In this document: positions 8,704-16,601 of the stretch, piece by piece
Layout of the letters: the number at the start of each line of letters is the position of its first letter
Position numbering within the stretch: position 1 is the first letter of the stretch
From: Mayfieldus sp963740555
GTDB taxonomy: Bacteria > Actinomycetota > Thermoleophilia > Solirubrobacterales > 70-9
Reading direction: 5' to 3'
Length of the DNA stretch: 64,000 nucleotides
NCBI GenBank assembly: GCA_963740555.1
Contig: CAVUES010000005.1
Coordinates: 124,001 to 188,000 of the forward strand
The notes under the pieces: generated by a model
Database searches by the model: none
What the model saw: only the letters and a program-made list of their open reading frames with translations
Told to the model about the DNA's origin: nothing
Made by a program: the position numbers and the translations under genes

Positions 8704-9669
8704 ATGCCAAACCGATTCATTCCCATGCTAGGCGGCCGGGTCGGCAGGGGCCTGCAGATCCGATCGCGCCGCTCCAATGCGAACTTCGGCCTCGTTCTGC
8801 TGCACCACGAGATCGCTCCGACGCAGGGCAGCAGGGACGAGCTTCTGCCCGCCCTCGGCGCCGATGCGTTCCGGGCGCAGCTGCGGCGCCTTCAGCGCAG
8901 TTACGACGTCGTCCCGCTCGCTGAGATCCTGGAACGAACGACGCAGAGGTCGGCCGGAGACCCGATTCCCGTCGCCATCACCTTCGACGACGATCTCTCC
9001 AATCACGCCGCTGTGGCCGCGCCGATCCTCGAGGAATTCGGGTTTCCGGCCACGTTCTTCCTCTGCGGCAGAAGCCTGGGCGGACCCTTGCCGTTCTGGG
9101 AACAGGACCTGAAGATGATCCTCAGCCGCGGAGCAGAGGCTTGCGCGAGTTTGGAGAAAGAGCTCACGAAGCGTTGGCCATGGGCCCGTCTCGACGGGCA
9201 CATCGCCGCCTTCACCGCCACCGTGAAAGCCCTGCCGCCTGCGCAGCGTGACGAGATTGCGGCTCGTCTGCGTGAGCTGGTGGGACCACAAGCGCCTGAC
9301 GAGGGGCTGTCTAGAAGCGCTGTTAAGAACCTCGCCGACACCGGCTTTGAGATCGGCTTCCACACTTTGCGTCATTACTCGCTGCCAACCCTCGACGACG
9401 AGCAGCTTGAGATAGCAATGCAGGAGGGGCTCGACGACCTCTCCGAGGTGATCGGCTATCGGCCCCGCACGATCGCCTACCCCTACGCGGACGGAGACTT
9501 GCGCGTCGCCGAGGCAGCGCGGAAGGCGGGATTCGAGACGGGTTTCGTCCTAGGACATGCCCCACTACGTGCCGACCAGCATCCCTTCCTGCTCGCACGG
9601 TTCGTTGCCATGGCCGAATCCCAGAACATCTTCGACTGGGGCCTCGGACTTGCGGGGGGCACTAGGTGA
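8704..9669 (+). CDS. Polysaccharide deacetylase (NodB domain)
   Basis: 321 residues. Motif 1 is AITFDDDLSNHA (two catalytic/metal aspartates), motif 2 is GFEIGFHTLRHYSLPTL (zinc histidines) and motif 3 is RTIAYPYADG. A central insertion of about 60 residues (KMILSRGAEA to RELVGPQAP) is common in the larger bacterial forms. No clear signal peptide is present; the basic N-terminus (RVGRGLQIRSRRS) suggests it is cytoplasmic or membrane-associated. Likely substrate is an N-acetylated sugar of a surface glycan, given the flippase and glycosyltransferase upstream. Confidence 0.87.
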   Translation: MPNRFIPMLGGRVGRGLQIRSRRSNANFGLVLLHHEIAPTQGSRDELLPALGADAFRAQLRRLQRSYDVVPLAEILERTTQRSAGDPIPVAITFDDDLSNHAAVAAPILEEFGFPATFFLCGRSLGGPLPFWEQDLKMILSRGAEACASLEKELTKRWPWARLDGHIAAFTATVKALPPAQRDEIAARLRELVGPQAPDEGLSRSAVKNLADTGFEIGFHTLRHYSLPTLDDEQLEIAMQEGLDDLSEVIGYRPRTIAYPYADGDLRVAEAARKAGFETGFVLGHAPLRADQHPFLLARFVAMAESQNIFDWGLGLAGGTR

Positions 9670-9685
9670 GGGTCAACGCCGGAGG

Positions 9686-10327
9686 TCAGATTGACTCGAA
9701 CGCGGTTTCGATCGACATCTCTCCTGCGATCATGTCAAACGCCTTTCCGATCGTGTTCTCAGCCTCCAGGCAGCCGAGCAGGACCGCGGCGACGTCGGCG
9801 CGGCTGATCGATCCACCCTCGAGCCCCTCCCCCACCCGCACCAGCCCGGTTCCCGGATCGTCGGTCAAGCGGCCGGGCCGCACGATCGTGTAGTCGAGCC
9901 CGCTCGACGCCAAGGCGCGGTCCGCCTCCGCCTTCGCGCGCAGGTACTCGCCGAAGCTGTCGCCGCCATCGGCGGGCGGGTCCGCCGCCCCCATCGAGCT
10001 GACGATCAGATAGCGCGCGATCCCGTTCGACTTCGCCGCGTCGATCAGCTTCAGCGCCCCGCCCAGGTCCATGGTGCGCTTGCGCTCCGCCCCGCTCCCC
10101 GGCCCGGCGCCGGCGGCGAAGACCACCGCGTCCGCGCCGGAGATTGCGGCGGCGACGTCGCAGTCGGCCTCCAGGTCGCAGACCACCGGCTCGGCGCCCA
10201 GCTCGCGGAGATCGGCGGCGTGGTCGGGATTGCGGATCAGACCGACAGCCGCGTCGCCGCGATCCACCAACAGCTTCTCCAGCAGCCTGGCGATCTTTCC
10301 GTGGCCGCCGGCGATCGCGACCCTCAT
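9686..10327 (-). CDS. NAD(P)-binding atypical SDR
   Basis: 213 residues from MRVAIAGGHGKIARLLEKLL, a Rossmann GGxGxxG start of the atypical SDR group (NmrA/YwnB-like). Other family marks are ADAVVFAAGAG, RYLIVSSMGA, GLDYTIVRPG and ISRADVAAVLLGCLE. These enzymes reduce small metabolites or act as redox sensors; the substrate is unknown. The ATG at 10327 overlaps the stop of the VOC gene by 4 bp (ATGA), so the two are translationally coupled. Confidence 0.85.
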   Translation of the reverse strand: MRVAIAGGHGKIARLLEKLLVDRGDAAVGLIRNPDHAADLRELGAEPVVCDLEADCDVAAAISGADAVVFAAGAGPGSGAERKRTMDLGGALKLIDAAKSNGIARYLIVSSMGAADPPADGGDSFGEYLRAKAEADRALASSGLDYTIVRPGRLTDDPGTGLVRVGEGLEGGSISRADVAAVLLGCLEAENTIGKAFDMIAGEMSIETAFESI

Positions 10328-10833
10328 GCGGTCTCGGGCTCCAGCTCGGCCATCAGGTCGGAGAGATTCAGCGGCTGCGTGTAGATGTTGAGGTTGCCGT
10401 CCTCGAGGTGGGGCCACCGCTCGCGGGGGCGGTCACAGTAGAGCTCGACCCCGTTGCCTTCGGGGTCGTTGAGGTAGATGGCCTCGCTGACGCCGTGATC
10501 GGAGGCGCCGGTCAGCGCGATGCCGGCGTCGGCCAGCCGCCGGACCGCGTCGGCGAGCGCCCGCCGGCTCGGATAGCGGATCGCGAGGTGGTAGAGGCCA
10601 GTCGTCCCCGGCGGCGGTGGGCTGCCGCCGGCCGACTCCCATGTGTTCAGCCCGATGTGATGGTGGTAGCCGCCGGCCGAGATGAACGCGGCCTGGTCAC
10701 CCATGCGCATCTGAAGCTCGAACCCGAGCACACCGCAATAGAAGCCCAGCGAGCGGTCGAGGTCGGCGACCTTGAGGTGGACGTGGCCGATATCGACTCC
10801 GGGATCGATGGGCCGATTGGCTTGGTCAGTCAC
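10324..10833 (-). CDS. VOC-family dioxygenase/glyoxalase
   Basis: 169 residues with two beta-alpha-beta-beta-beta modules. Metal ligands fit His in IGHVHLKVADLD, His in GLYHLAIRY and Glu in NGVELYCDRP. The GGYHHHIGLNTW strand resembles two-module catechol 2,3-dioxygenase-like proteins, though it is shorter than true extradiol enzymes. It is first in a two-gene operon with the SDR (4-bp overlap). An eroded paralogue lies at 8147. Substrate unknown. Confidence 0.82.
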   Translation of the reverse strand: MTDQANRPIDPGVDIGHVHLKVADLDRSLGFYCGVLGFELQMRMGDQAAFISAGGYHHHIGLNTWESAGGSPPPPGTTGLYHLAIRYPSRRALADAVRRLADAGIALTGASDHGVSEAIYLNDPEGNGVELYCDRPRERWPHLEDGNLNIYTQPLNLSDLMAELEPETA

Positions 10834-10843
10834 AAGCCCGATG

Positions 10844-10935
10844 CTAGTTCCTCGTAGTTCGCTGCTGGTTGTTGGGGGTTGCAGCCCGTAGCAGACCTAA
10901 TCCTCGAACAACGAACAACGAACAACGAACGACTA
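10844..10935. repeat. Inverted repeat built of 7-bp units (GAACAAC)
   Basis: The right arm has tandem heptads (CGAACAACGAACAACGAAC) ending in GACTAG. The left arm begins CTAGTTCCTCGTAGTTC and includes GGTTGTTG. The arms can pair as a long imperfect hairpin. It fills the whole gap between the VOC start and the RNase HI stop, and includes that stop codon. It belongs with the GTTCCTC-type heptads at 25735, 34163, 49921 and 58781. Confidence 0.65.
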
Positions 10936-11343
10936 GTACCTATCCAACGTTTCGTTCACCAGGCGGTCGGCTTCCTCGTTCTCTTCTCTTCGCACGTGCC
11001 GGATCGACCACTCGTCGAAGCCATCGAGGGCTTTTTGGACCAGGCGATGCAAATCGCGCAGGGTCTCGTCCTTGACCTTGTACTCGCCTTTGACCTGACG
11101 CACCACCAGCTCCGAGTCTCCGACCAGCTCCAGGCGACTGGCGCCGAGCGCGGCGGCACGCTCGATCCCCAGCAGCAGGGCCCGGTACTCGGCGACGTTA
11201 TTGGTCGCCTCGCCGATCGCCTCGCTGCGTTCCTCGAGGAGCTCGCCGTCTCCGTCCTGGACCACCGCCGCGATCGCGGCCGGGCCAGGATTCCCCCGCG
11301 CGCCGCCATCGACGTTGACGCGCACCTCGCGCCCCGCGGGCAA
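10933..11343 (-). CDS. RNase HI-like protein
   Basis: About 136 residues. VRVNVDGGARGNPGPAA carries the first catalytic Asp, ATNNVAEYRALLLGIE the Glu, and ELVGDSELVVRQVKGEY the second Asp. HVRREENEEADRLVNETLD holds the last catalytic segment. This is the RnhA/RHIL type found in actinobacteria as a short protein or fused to a phosphatase. It hydrolyses RNA in RNA-DNA hybrids. The likely start is TTG at 11343, 5 nt after the upstream gene's stop; a GTG at 11328 is the alternative. Confidence 0.85.
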   Translation of the reverse strand: MPAGREVRVNVDGGARGNPGPAAIAAVVQDGDGELLEERSEAIGEATNNVAEYRALLLGIERAAALGASRLELVGDSELVVRQVKGEYKVKDETLRDLHRLVQKALDGFDEWSIRHVRREENEEADRLVNETLDRY

Positions 11344-11348
11344 TTTGC

Positions 11349-12074
11349 CTAGCTCTCTGTGCCCGCCGGCTCGCCCTCGGGCAGAGCTGGGACGCTCCCG
11401 AGGCGCAGGCTGCCGCCCTCGGCGGCATATGCGTTCCACTGCTGGGCGGAGGCGTCGATCTCGGAGATCTCGTGACCCTTGTCGATCTCGTACACAGCTC
11501 TTGCCGGCTCACCGAGGTCGACGCCCCACTGGTACCAGGACAGCTCCCAGGCGACCGTGAGGCGGATCTCGCTTGGAGACCCCGCCGCTGCACCGACGGA
11601 GACCAGCGGCTGACCGAGGGTGCGGGTCAGCCCAGCGACGGTGCGCGCGTGCTCTGACTCGTTGAACCGCGAAACCGCCCGCTCAATCCTCGTCCCGGGC
11701 TCCGACCCCGCGCGTCCTACCCGGGCGCCACGGGCGGCGGGGTCGGGAGGGCCCGACCGGGTGGGGGTGGCGGACTCCTCGGAGCCATTCTCCTTCGGCC
11801 GCGCGGTCGATTCGGTGGCGGGGGCCTGAGCGGGCTCCTCTCCCCGCCCTCCGCGCCCCCGCAGCCAGCCGGCGAGCGAGACACGGCGGCGCTGGGCGGG
11901 TGCCGGTCGGTGCTCGTTCGCGACCTCCGCCCAGACCCAATGCAGGGCCTCGGCGCGAGCGCGGCAAAGCTCGCAGACGACGCGGCGCTCGCCGTCGGGA
12001 GTCAGATAGGTCCGGGTGCGCTCGCCCTTGAGGATCGTGCGACCGCAAACCGAGCAGCTGGCGGGAGTGCTCAC
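11349..12074 (-). CDS. Conserved-looking hypothetical protein with N-terminal zinc ribbon
   Basis: 241 residues of unknown function. The N-terminus has CSVCGRTI and, about 25 residues later, CELCRARAE, two CxxC pairs that probably bind zinc. A low-complexity Pro/Ser/Glu linker follows (about 70-125). The C-terminal part (about 130-225) is a mixed region with SEIRLTVAWELSWYQWGVDL and RAVYEIDKGHEISEID. It is 5 nt upstream of the RNase HI gene and probably shares its transcript. Confidence 0.7.
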   Translation of the reverse strand: MSTPASCSVCGRTILKGERTRTYLTPDGERRVVCELCRARAEALHWVWAEVANEHRPAPAQRRRVSLAGWLRGRGGRGEEPAQAPATESTARPKENGSEESATPTRSGPPDPAARGARVGRAGSEPGTRIERAVSRFNESEHARTVAGLTRTLGQPLVSVGAAAGSPSEIRLTVAWELSWYQWGVDLGEPARAVYEIDKGHEISEIDASAQQWNAYAAEGGSLRLGSVPALPEGEPAGTES

Positions 12075-12130
12075 GGACCTGACGGTACCAGCGCCCCGGG
12101 CGGACGCCGGCCGCTTTGTTTCGCCCCCGC

Positions 12131-12511
12131 TCAGCCCAACTCGACCAGCTCGACCCGGTAGCCGTCCGGATCGCGCACGAAGCAGATCGGTGGGCCGTCC
12201 TTGCTCACCCGATAAGGGGGCCTCTCGGGGTCTATCCCCTTCGCCGCCAGGCCGGTGAGCGTCGACTCCAGATCGTCGACGGCGACCGCGATGTGGTTGT
12301 AGCCGGTGCCGATCTCGTAGCCGTCGACGCCGTGGTTGTAGGTCAGCTCGAGGCGCGGCACGTCGCCGTCCCCGGGCAGGTTCATGAACACGTTGATCGC
12401 CTCGTCGCGGATCGGCATCCGCGTGACCTCCTCGAAGCCGAGCTCCTCATAGAAGGCCACCGAGCGGTCGATATCGCCGATTCGATAGCAGGTGTGCAGG
12501 TACCGGGCCAT
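12131..12511 (-). CDS. Lactoylglutathione lyase-like VOC protein
   Basis: 126 residues, a single glyoxalase I module. It begins MARYLHTCYRIGDIDRSVAF, with His6 the likely first metal ligand. It continues LELTYNHGVDGYEIGTGYNH with a Glu and His, and ends FVRDPDGYRVELVELG with the last Glu. These fit the four metal ligands of GlxI. It would detoxify methylglyoxal thiol adducts, although actinobacteria usually use mycothiol and not glutathione. It lies 8 nt downstream of the EF-G paralogue. Confidence 0.8.
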   Translation of the reverse strand: MARYLHTCYRIGDIDRSVAFYEELGFEEVTRMPIRDEAINVFMNLPGDGDVPRLELTYNHGVDGYEIGTGYNHIAVAVDDLESTLTGLAAKGIDPERPPYRVSKDGPPICFVRDPDGYRVELVELG

Positions 12512-12519
12512 CGACGCCG

Positions 12520-14607
12520 CTAGGCGTTGACCTCTTCCGCGTCGCGGGCGGCGGAGATCACCTTCTCGGCCAGGTGCGACGGCACCTCCTCGTAGCGCTC
12601 GAACTCCATCGTGTAGTCGGCGCGCCCGCCGCTGATCGAGCGCAGGTCGGGCGCGTAGTCGAGCACCTCGGCCATCGGGACCTCGGCCTTCACCTCGGTG
12701 ACCGAGCCCTTCGGCTCCATGCCCAGCGGCCGGCCGCGGCGCGAGTTCAGGTCGCCGATCACGTCGCCGACGACGTCCTCGGGGCAGGCGATCGTGATCA
12801 GGACGATCGGCTCCAGCAGCACCGCTCCGGCCTCCGCCATCGCCTGCTTGAAGGCCATCGAGCCGGCGATCTTGAATGCCATCTCCGAGGAGTCGACGCT
12901 GTGGTGCGAGCCGTCGTAGAGGCGCACGCTGACGTCCTTGACCGGATAGCCGGCGACGGTGCCGTGCTGCATCGCCTCTCTGACGCCCTTCTCCACCGCC
13001 GGGATGAAGCTTCCTGGGATCACGCCGCCCTTGATCGCGTTGACGAACTCCAGGCCGGCGCCGTCCTCGGCCGGGGCAATCTCGATGTGGCAGTCGCCGA
13101 ACTGGCCGCGGCCGCCGGTCTGCTTCTTGTAGCGGCCGTGCGCCTTGGCCGGCTTGCGGATCGACTCCTGGTAGGGGACGCGCGGCGGCTTCAGTGAGAT
13201 CTCGGCGCCGAAGCGGCGCTTCATCCGATCGACGATCACCTCCACGTGGGCCTGGGTCAGGCCGGCGATGATCTGCTCGCCGGTCTGCTGGTCGCGGTGC
13301 ACGTCGAGGGTCGGGTCCTCCTCGGTCAGGCGGCGGATCGCCTGCGCCGCCTTCTCCTCGTCGCCCTTCGCCTTCGCCTCGTAGGCAAAGGCCATCACCG
13401 GCGCCGGCAGGTCGAGCGCAGGGAAGGAGATCTGCTGTTGCTTTGAGCACAGAACGTCGCCGGCGCGGGTCTGCTTCAGCTTCGCCACCGCGCCGATGTC
13501 GCCCGCACCCAGCTCGTCGACATTGGTCAGCTCCTTACCGAGTGGCGAGACGAGCTGGCCGATGCGCTCCTTCTCCGAGCGGGTCACGTTTAAGACCTGC
13601 GAATCGGAGCGAAGCGTGCCGCGATCGACGCGCAGCAGGTTGATCCGCCCCGTGTAGGGATCGGCGACGGTCTTGAACACGTAGGCGACCAGATCGCCGG
13701 ACTCGTCGGGCTCGACCTCGATCTCCTCGCCGTCTGCGCCGATCGCGGTCACCGCACCTCGCATCGCCGGCGAGGGCACGTCCTCGACCAGCGCGTCCAG
13801 CAGCCGGTTGGTGCCCACGTTCTTGGTCGCGACGCCACAGGTGACCGGGAAGATCGTGCCCTCGGTGACGCCCTGCTTGAGCACCGTGACGATCTCCTCG
13901 TGGTCGATCTCCTCGCCCTCGAGATAGCGCTCCATCAGCTCGTCGGAGTTCTCGGCCACCTCGTCCATCAGCTTCTCGCGGTACTCCTCCGCCTGGGTGC
14001 GCAGCTCGTCGGGTACGTCGGCCTCGGTGGAATTGCCGCGGTCCGGCCCCTCGTACACGAAAGCCTTCATGTCGATCAGGTCGACCACGCCGCTGACCTC
14101 GTGCTCGGAGCCGATCGGGATCTCGGTCGCGACGACGTGGGGGCCGAACGCCTCCTTGAGCGACTCGAGCGCGCGGAAGAAGTCGGCGCGCTCGCGATCG
14201 AGCATGTTCACGAACAGCAGTCGCGCCAGGCCCTCGGAGTCGGCGCGGCGCCAGAGTCGCTCCGTGTGAACCTCGACGCCCATCACCGCGTTGACGACCA
14301 CCACGGCGGCGTCGCACACCCGCAACGAGGCGGCGGCGTCGGCGACGAAGCTCGGCTCGCCCGGGGTGTCGATGAGGTTGATCTTGCGCCCGTCGTGCTC
14401 GAAGGAGGCGAGCGTGGCGCCGATCGACATCTCGCGCTCCTGCTCGTCGTCCTCGTAGTCGGAGACGGTCGAGCCGTCTGTGACCGTGCCGAGGCGGTTG
14501 ATCGCGCCGGCCTCGAAGAGCATCGCCTCGTGCAGGCTGGTCTTACCGCTTCCCCTGTGCCCGATCAGGGCGACGTTCCGAATTCGGTCGGCGGCCTGGT
14601 GAGGCAT
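12520..14607 (-). CDS. EF-G-like GTPase (EF-G2/FusA2 type)
   Basis: 695 residues with the full EF-G domain order (G, II, III, IV, V). The P-loop is GHRGSGKTS (16-24), G3 is DTPGEPSF (80-87) and G4 is NMLD (134-137). In canonical EF-G, G3 is DTPGH and G4 is NKMD, so the catalytic histidine is Glu here and the G4 lysine is lost. Domain IV (GGRGQFGDCHIEI) and domain V (LDYAPDLRSISGGRADY) are well kept. It may be a ribosome-associated paralogue with altered GTP hydrolysis and not the main elongation factor. It lies 12 nt after the sigma factor gene. Confidence 0.9.
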   Translation of the reverse strand: MPHQAADRIRNVALIGHRGSGKTSLHEAMLFEAGAINRLGTVTDGSTVSDYEDDEQEREMSIGATLASFEHDGRKINLIDTPGEPSFVADAAASLRVCDAAVVVVNAVMGVEVHTERLWRRADSEGLARLLFVNMLDRERADFFRALESLKEAFGPHVVATEIPIGSEHEVSGVVDLIDMKAFVYEGPDRGNSTEADVPDELRTQAEEYREKLMDEVAENSDELMERYLEGEEIDHEEIVTVLKQGVTEGTIFPVTCGVATKNVGTNRLLDALVEDVPSPAMRGAVTAIGADGEEIEVEPDESGDLVAYVFKTVADPYTGRINLLRVDRGTLRSDSQVLNVTRSEKERIGQLVSPLGKELTNVDELGAGDIGAVAKLKQTRAGDVLCSKQQQISFPALDLPAPVMAFAYEAKAKGDEEKAAQAIRRLTEEDPTLDVHRDQQTGEQIIAGLTQAHVEVIVDRMKRRFGAEISLKPPRVPYQESIRKPAKAHGRYKKQTGGRGQFGDCHIEIAPAEDGAGLEFVNAIKGGVIPGSFIPAVEKGVREAMQHGTVAGYPVKDVSVRLYDGSHHSVDSSEMAFKIAGSMAFKQAMAEAGAVLLEPIVLITIACPEDVVGDVIGDLNSRRGRPLGMEPKGSVTEVKAEVPMAEVLDYAPDLRSISGGRADYTMEFERYEEVPSHLAEKVISAARDAEEVNA

Positions 14608-14619
14608 CGCCCCCGGACT

Positions 14620-15393
14620 CTATACGCCCTGAAGGTGTGACTTCAGCCGCATGACCGCCTTCGTATGCAGCTGAGAAACGCGCGACTCGGTCACCCCCAG
14701 CACCTCGCCGATCTCGCGCAGGGTCAGGCCCTCGTAGTAGTAAAGGGCGACGACGAGCTGCTCTCGTTCGGGCAGCGAGGCGATCGCTTCCGCGAGCCGG
14801 TCCTTGACCTCGGTCGAGTCGAGGGCCTCCTGGGGATCGGTGGCCGAAGGGTCGGAGATCGTGTCCAGAAGCGAGACCTGGTCGCCGGATGAGTCGGAGA
14901 TCGCCCACAGCTCGTCGAGCGCATAGACGGATGAGTTGGCGATCTCCAGCAGCGACTCCTGAAGCTCCTCCTCGGTGATCCCAAGCTTCTCTGCCAGCTC
15001 TTCCTCGGTCGGCGCCCGCTGCAGCTGGTTCTCGAGCTTCTGCTGCGCCACCTCGATCTCGCGCGCACGCGAACGTACGGACCGCGGCACCCAGTCAAGC
15101 GACCGCAACTCGTCGATGATCGAGCCGCGGATGCGGGTCATCGCGAAAGTCTCGAACTTGATGCCGCGTTCGGGCTCGAAGCGCTCGATCGCCCCGATCA
15201 GCCCCATCAGGCCGTAGGAGATCAGGTCGGCGTCCTCTACATGGGAGGGCAGGCCGGCGCCGAGTCGACCGGCCACGAACTTGACCATAGGCGAGTAGGC
15301 GACGACGAGTCGCTCGCGTGCGCTCGGGTCCCCATTCTTCTTGTAGCGGCGCCAGAGCTCGCGCAGCTCTATCTCTTTGACCCCAGTTTCCAT
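14620..15393 (-). CDS. whiG: RNA polymerase sigma factor, FliA/WhiG type
   Basis: 257 residues. Region 2 is LISYGLMGLIGAIERFEPER with FETFAMTRIRGSIIDELRSL, the hallmark of sigma-28/WhiG. Region 3 is LQRAPTEEELAEKLGITEEE. Region 4 is LPEREQLVVALYYYEGLTLR and GVTESRVSQLHTKAVMRL, the -35-binding helix-turn-helix. In actinobacteria this class controls motility or sporulation. No flagellar or anti-sigma gene is nearby, so its regulon is unknown. The WhiG name reflects subfamily resemblance, not proof of role. Confidence 0.88.
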   Translation of the reverse strand: METGVKEIELRELWRRYKKNGDPSARERLVVAYSPMVKFVAGRLGAGLPSHVEDADLISYGLMGLIGAIERFEPERGIKFETFAMTRIRGSIIDELRSLDWVPRSVRSRAREIEVAQQKLENQLQRAPTEEELAEKLGITEEELQESLLEIANSSVYALDELWAISDSSGDQVSLLDTISDPSATDPQEALDSTEVKDRLAEAIASLPEREQLVVALYYYEGLTLREIGEVLGVTESRVSQLHTKAVMRLKSHLQGV

Positions 15394-15486
15394 CTAGTTC
15401 CCGCCTACGATTGTATGGGCGTCGCCGGCATATCGTGCTTATAGCCACGCTCGCGGGAGGTGCGTTTCAGGTTCCCGGCGCGCACG

Positions 15487-16380
15487 CTAGGAGCGTGGGT
15501 GCGACTGCTGGTACTGCCTGCGCAGCCGGCTCGGATCAACTCGCGTGTAGATCTGAGTGGTCGAGATGGACGCATGGCCGAGCAGCTCCTGGATCGAGCG
15601 CAGGTCGGCGCCACCCTCGAGCAGGTGGGTGGCGAAGGCGTGGCGCAGCGAGTGGGGAGAGATCCCCGCCCCGATCGCGGCCTCGCGGACCCAGCGCCGC
15701 AGGCGGCGGCGAACGTCTGACGACGAGAGCCTGCGGCCGCGCCGCGACAGCAGCAGCGCCTGCTCTTCGGGTGGGCCGACCAGCAGCGCCGGCCGCGCCG
15801 TCTCAAGGTAGCGCTGAAGCGCGTGCTGGGCGGGCTCACCGACCGGCAGCAGCCGCTCCTTTCCGCCCTTGCCACGTACCCGCAGCTGCTCGGACTCGAA
15901 GTCGATCCCACCGAGGTCGAGGTCGGTGATCTCCTCGCAACGCAACCCACACGAGTAGGCAAGCTCGAACATCGCCCGGTCGCGGACCTCGAGCGGCGTG
16001 TGGGTGGGGATCCGGTCCAGGAGCTCCCCGATCTGCTCCGGTGCGAGCACCTTCGGCAGCTTGCTCGCCCGCTTAGGGCTGGAGACGAGGTCGGCGGGAT
16101 TCTGGCCCAGCCGGCCCTCTCGTACGAGGTGGTCGTACAGCCCCCGCACCGAGGCAAGCTTGCGCGCGACGGTAGCCGCGGCGGCCCCGGACTCGGAGAG
16201 ACGGGCGGCGAAGAGGCGTACGTCGCGATGCTCGACCTCGCCCGGCCCCTGAAGCGACCGCTCCATCGCCCAGCCCGCGAACTGGACCAGGTCGTTGCGG
16301 TATGCCCGCCTTGTGCGCTCGGCGGCACCACGACCGCTGAGGTCGCGCTCGTAGGAGGCAAGCGCCTCGTCCCACTTCAT
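15487..16380 (-). CDS. xerC: Tyrosine recombinase XerC/XerD
   Basis: 297 residues. An N-terminal SAM-like DNA-binding domain (1-100) is followed by the catalytic domain with Arg147 (CGLRCEE), Lys174 (GKGGKER), His243 and Arg246 (SPHSLRHAF), His269 (LGHAS) and the nucleophile Tyr278 (TQIYTRV). Size and motifs fit the housekeeping recombinase that resolves chromosome dimers at dif sites; XerC versus XerD is not certain. The ATG at 16380 gives the usual N-terminus; a GTG at 16410 is possible. Confidence 0.88.
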   Translation of the reverse strand: MKWDEALASYERDLSGRGAAERTRRAYRNDLVQFAGWAMERSLQGPGEVEHRDVRLFAARLSESGAAAATVARKLASVRGLYDHLVREGRLGQNPADLVSSPKRASKLPKVLAPEQIGELLDRIPTHTPLEVRDRAMFELAYSCGLRCEEITDLDLGGIDFESEQLRVRGKGGKERLLPVGEPAQHALQRYLETARPALLVGPPEEQALLLSRRGRRLSSSDVRRRLRRWVREAAIGAGISPHSLRHAFATHLLEGGADLRSIQELLGHASISTTQIYTRVDPSRLRRQYQQSHPRS

Positions 16381-16413
16381 GCCTGAGGACTTCGCCGCCA
16401 GGCAGCGCACGCC

Positions 16414-16441
16414 TGCGCGCGAAAGTGGGTATTCGCGCGCA
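16414..16441. other. 10-bp perfect stem-loop upstream of xerC
   Basis: TGCGCGCGAA and TTCGCGCGCA form a perfect 10-bp stem with an 8-nt loop. It is 33 bp before the xerC start at 16380, with no T-run. It could be a binding site or a leader hairpin. Confidence 0.5.
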
Positions 16442-16479
16442 TCGAGCGCCGCGTGCGGGGGCGAAAACCGAGCCTCCTA

Positions 16480-16601
16480 CGGACGCGTAAGCACCGAGTA
16501 GTTCGGGGGAAGCAGGCCGGGGGGCGACGCGAGCGCACAAAACCGTGCGTGAGCGAGACCCCCGGCCGATGACCCCGAAATGCGACGGTCTGCAGCGTCC
16601 G
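16480..16601. ncRNA. Structured intergenic element, copy A
   Basis: It lies directly after the L,D-transpeptidase stop on the minus strand. GGCCGGGGG (16515-16523) pairs with CCCCCGGCC (16558-16566). Inside are a short CGC/GCG helix, tandem GA/GA mismatches and the hairpin GCGCAC/GTGCGT. A third hairpin, GAC..GTC around TCTGCAG, ends at the stop codon. Copy B (34769-34890) keeps the same helices with different bases. Direction of transcription is unknown. The GA pairs favour the plus strand; position after a minus-strand gene favours the minus strand. Confidence 0.55.

Noticed and set aside
16480..16601. Element A as a protein-coding repeat (open frames on the minus strand)
   Set aside because: Copies A and B differ by one base in length within the hairpin, so frames do not match. 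Changes occur in pairs across helices and not at third codon positions.
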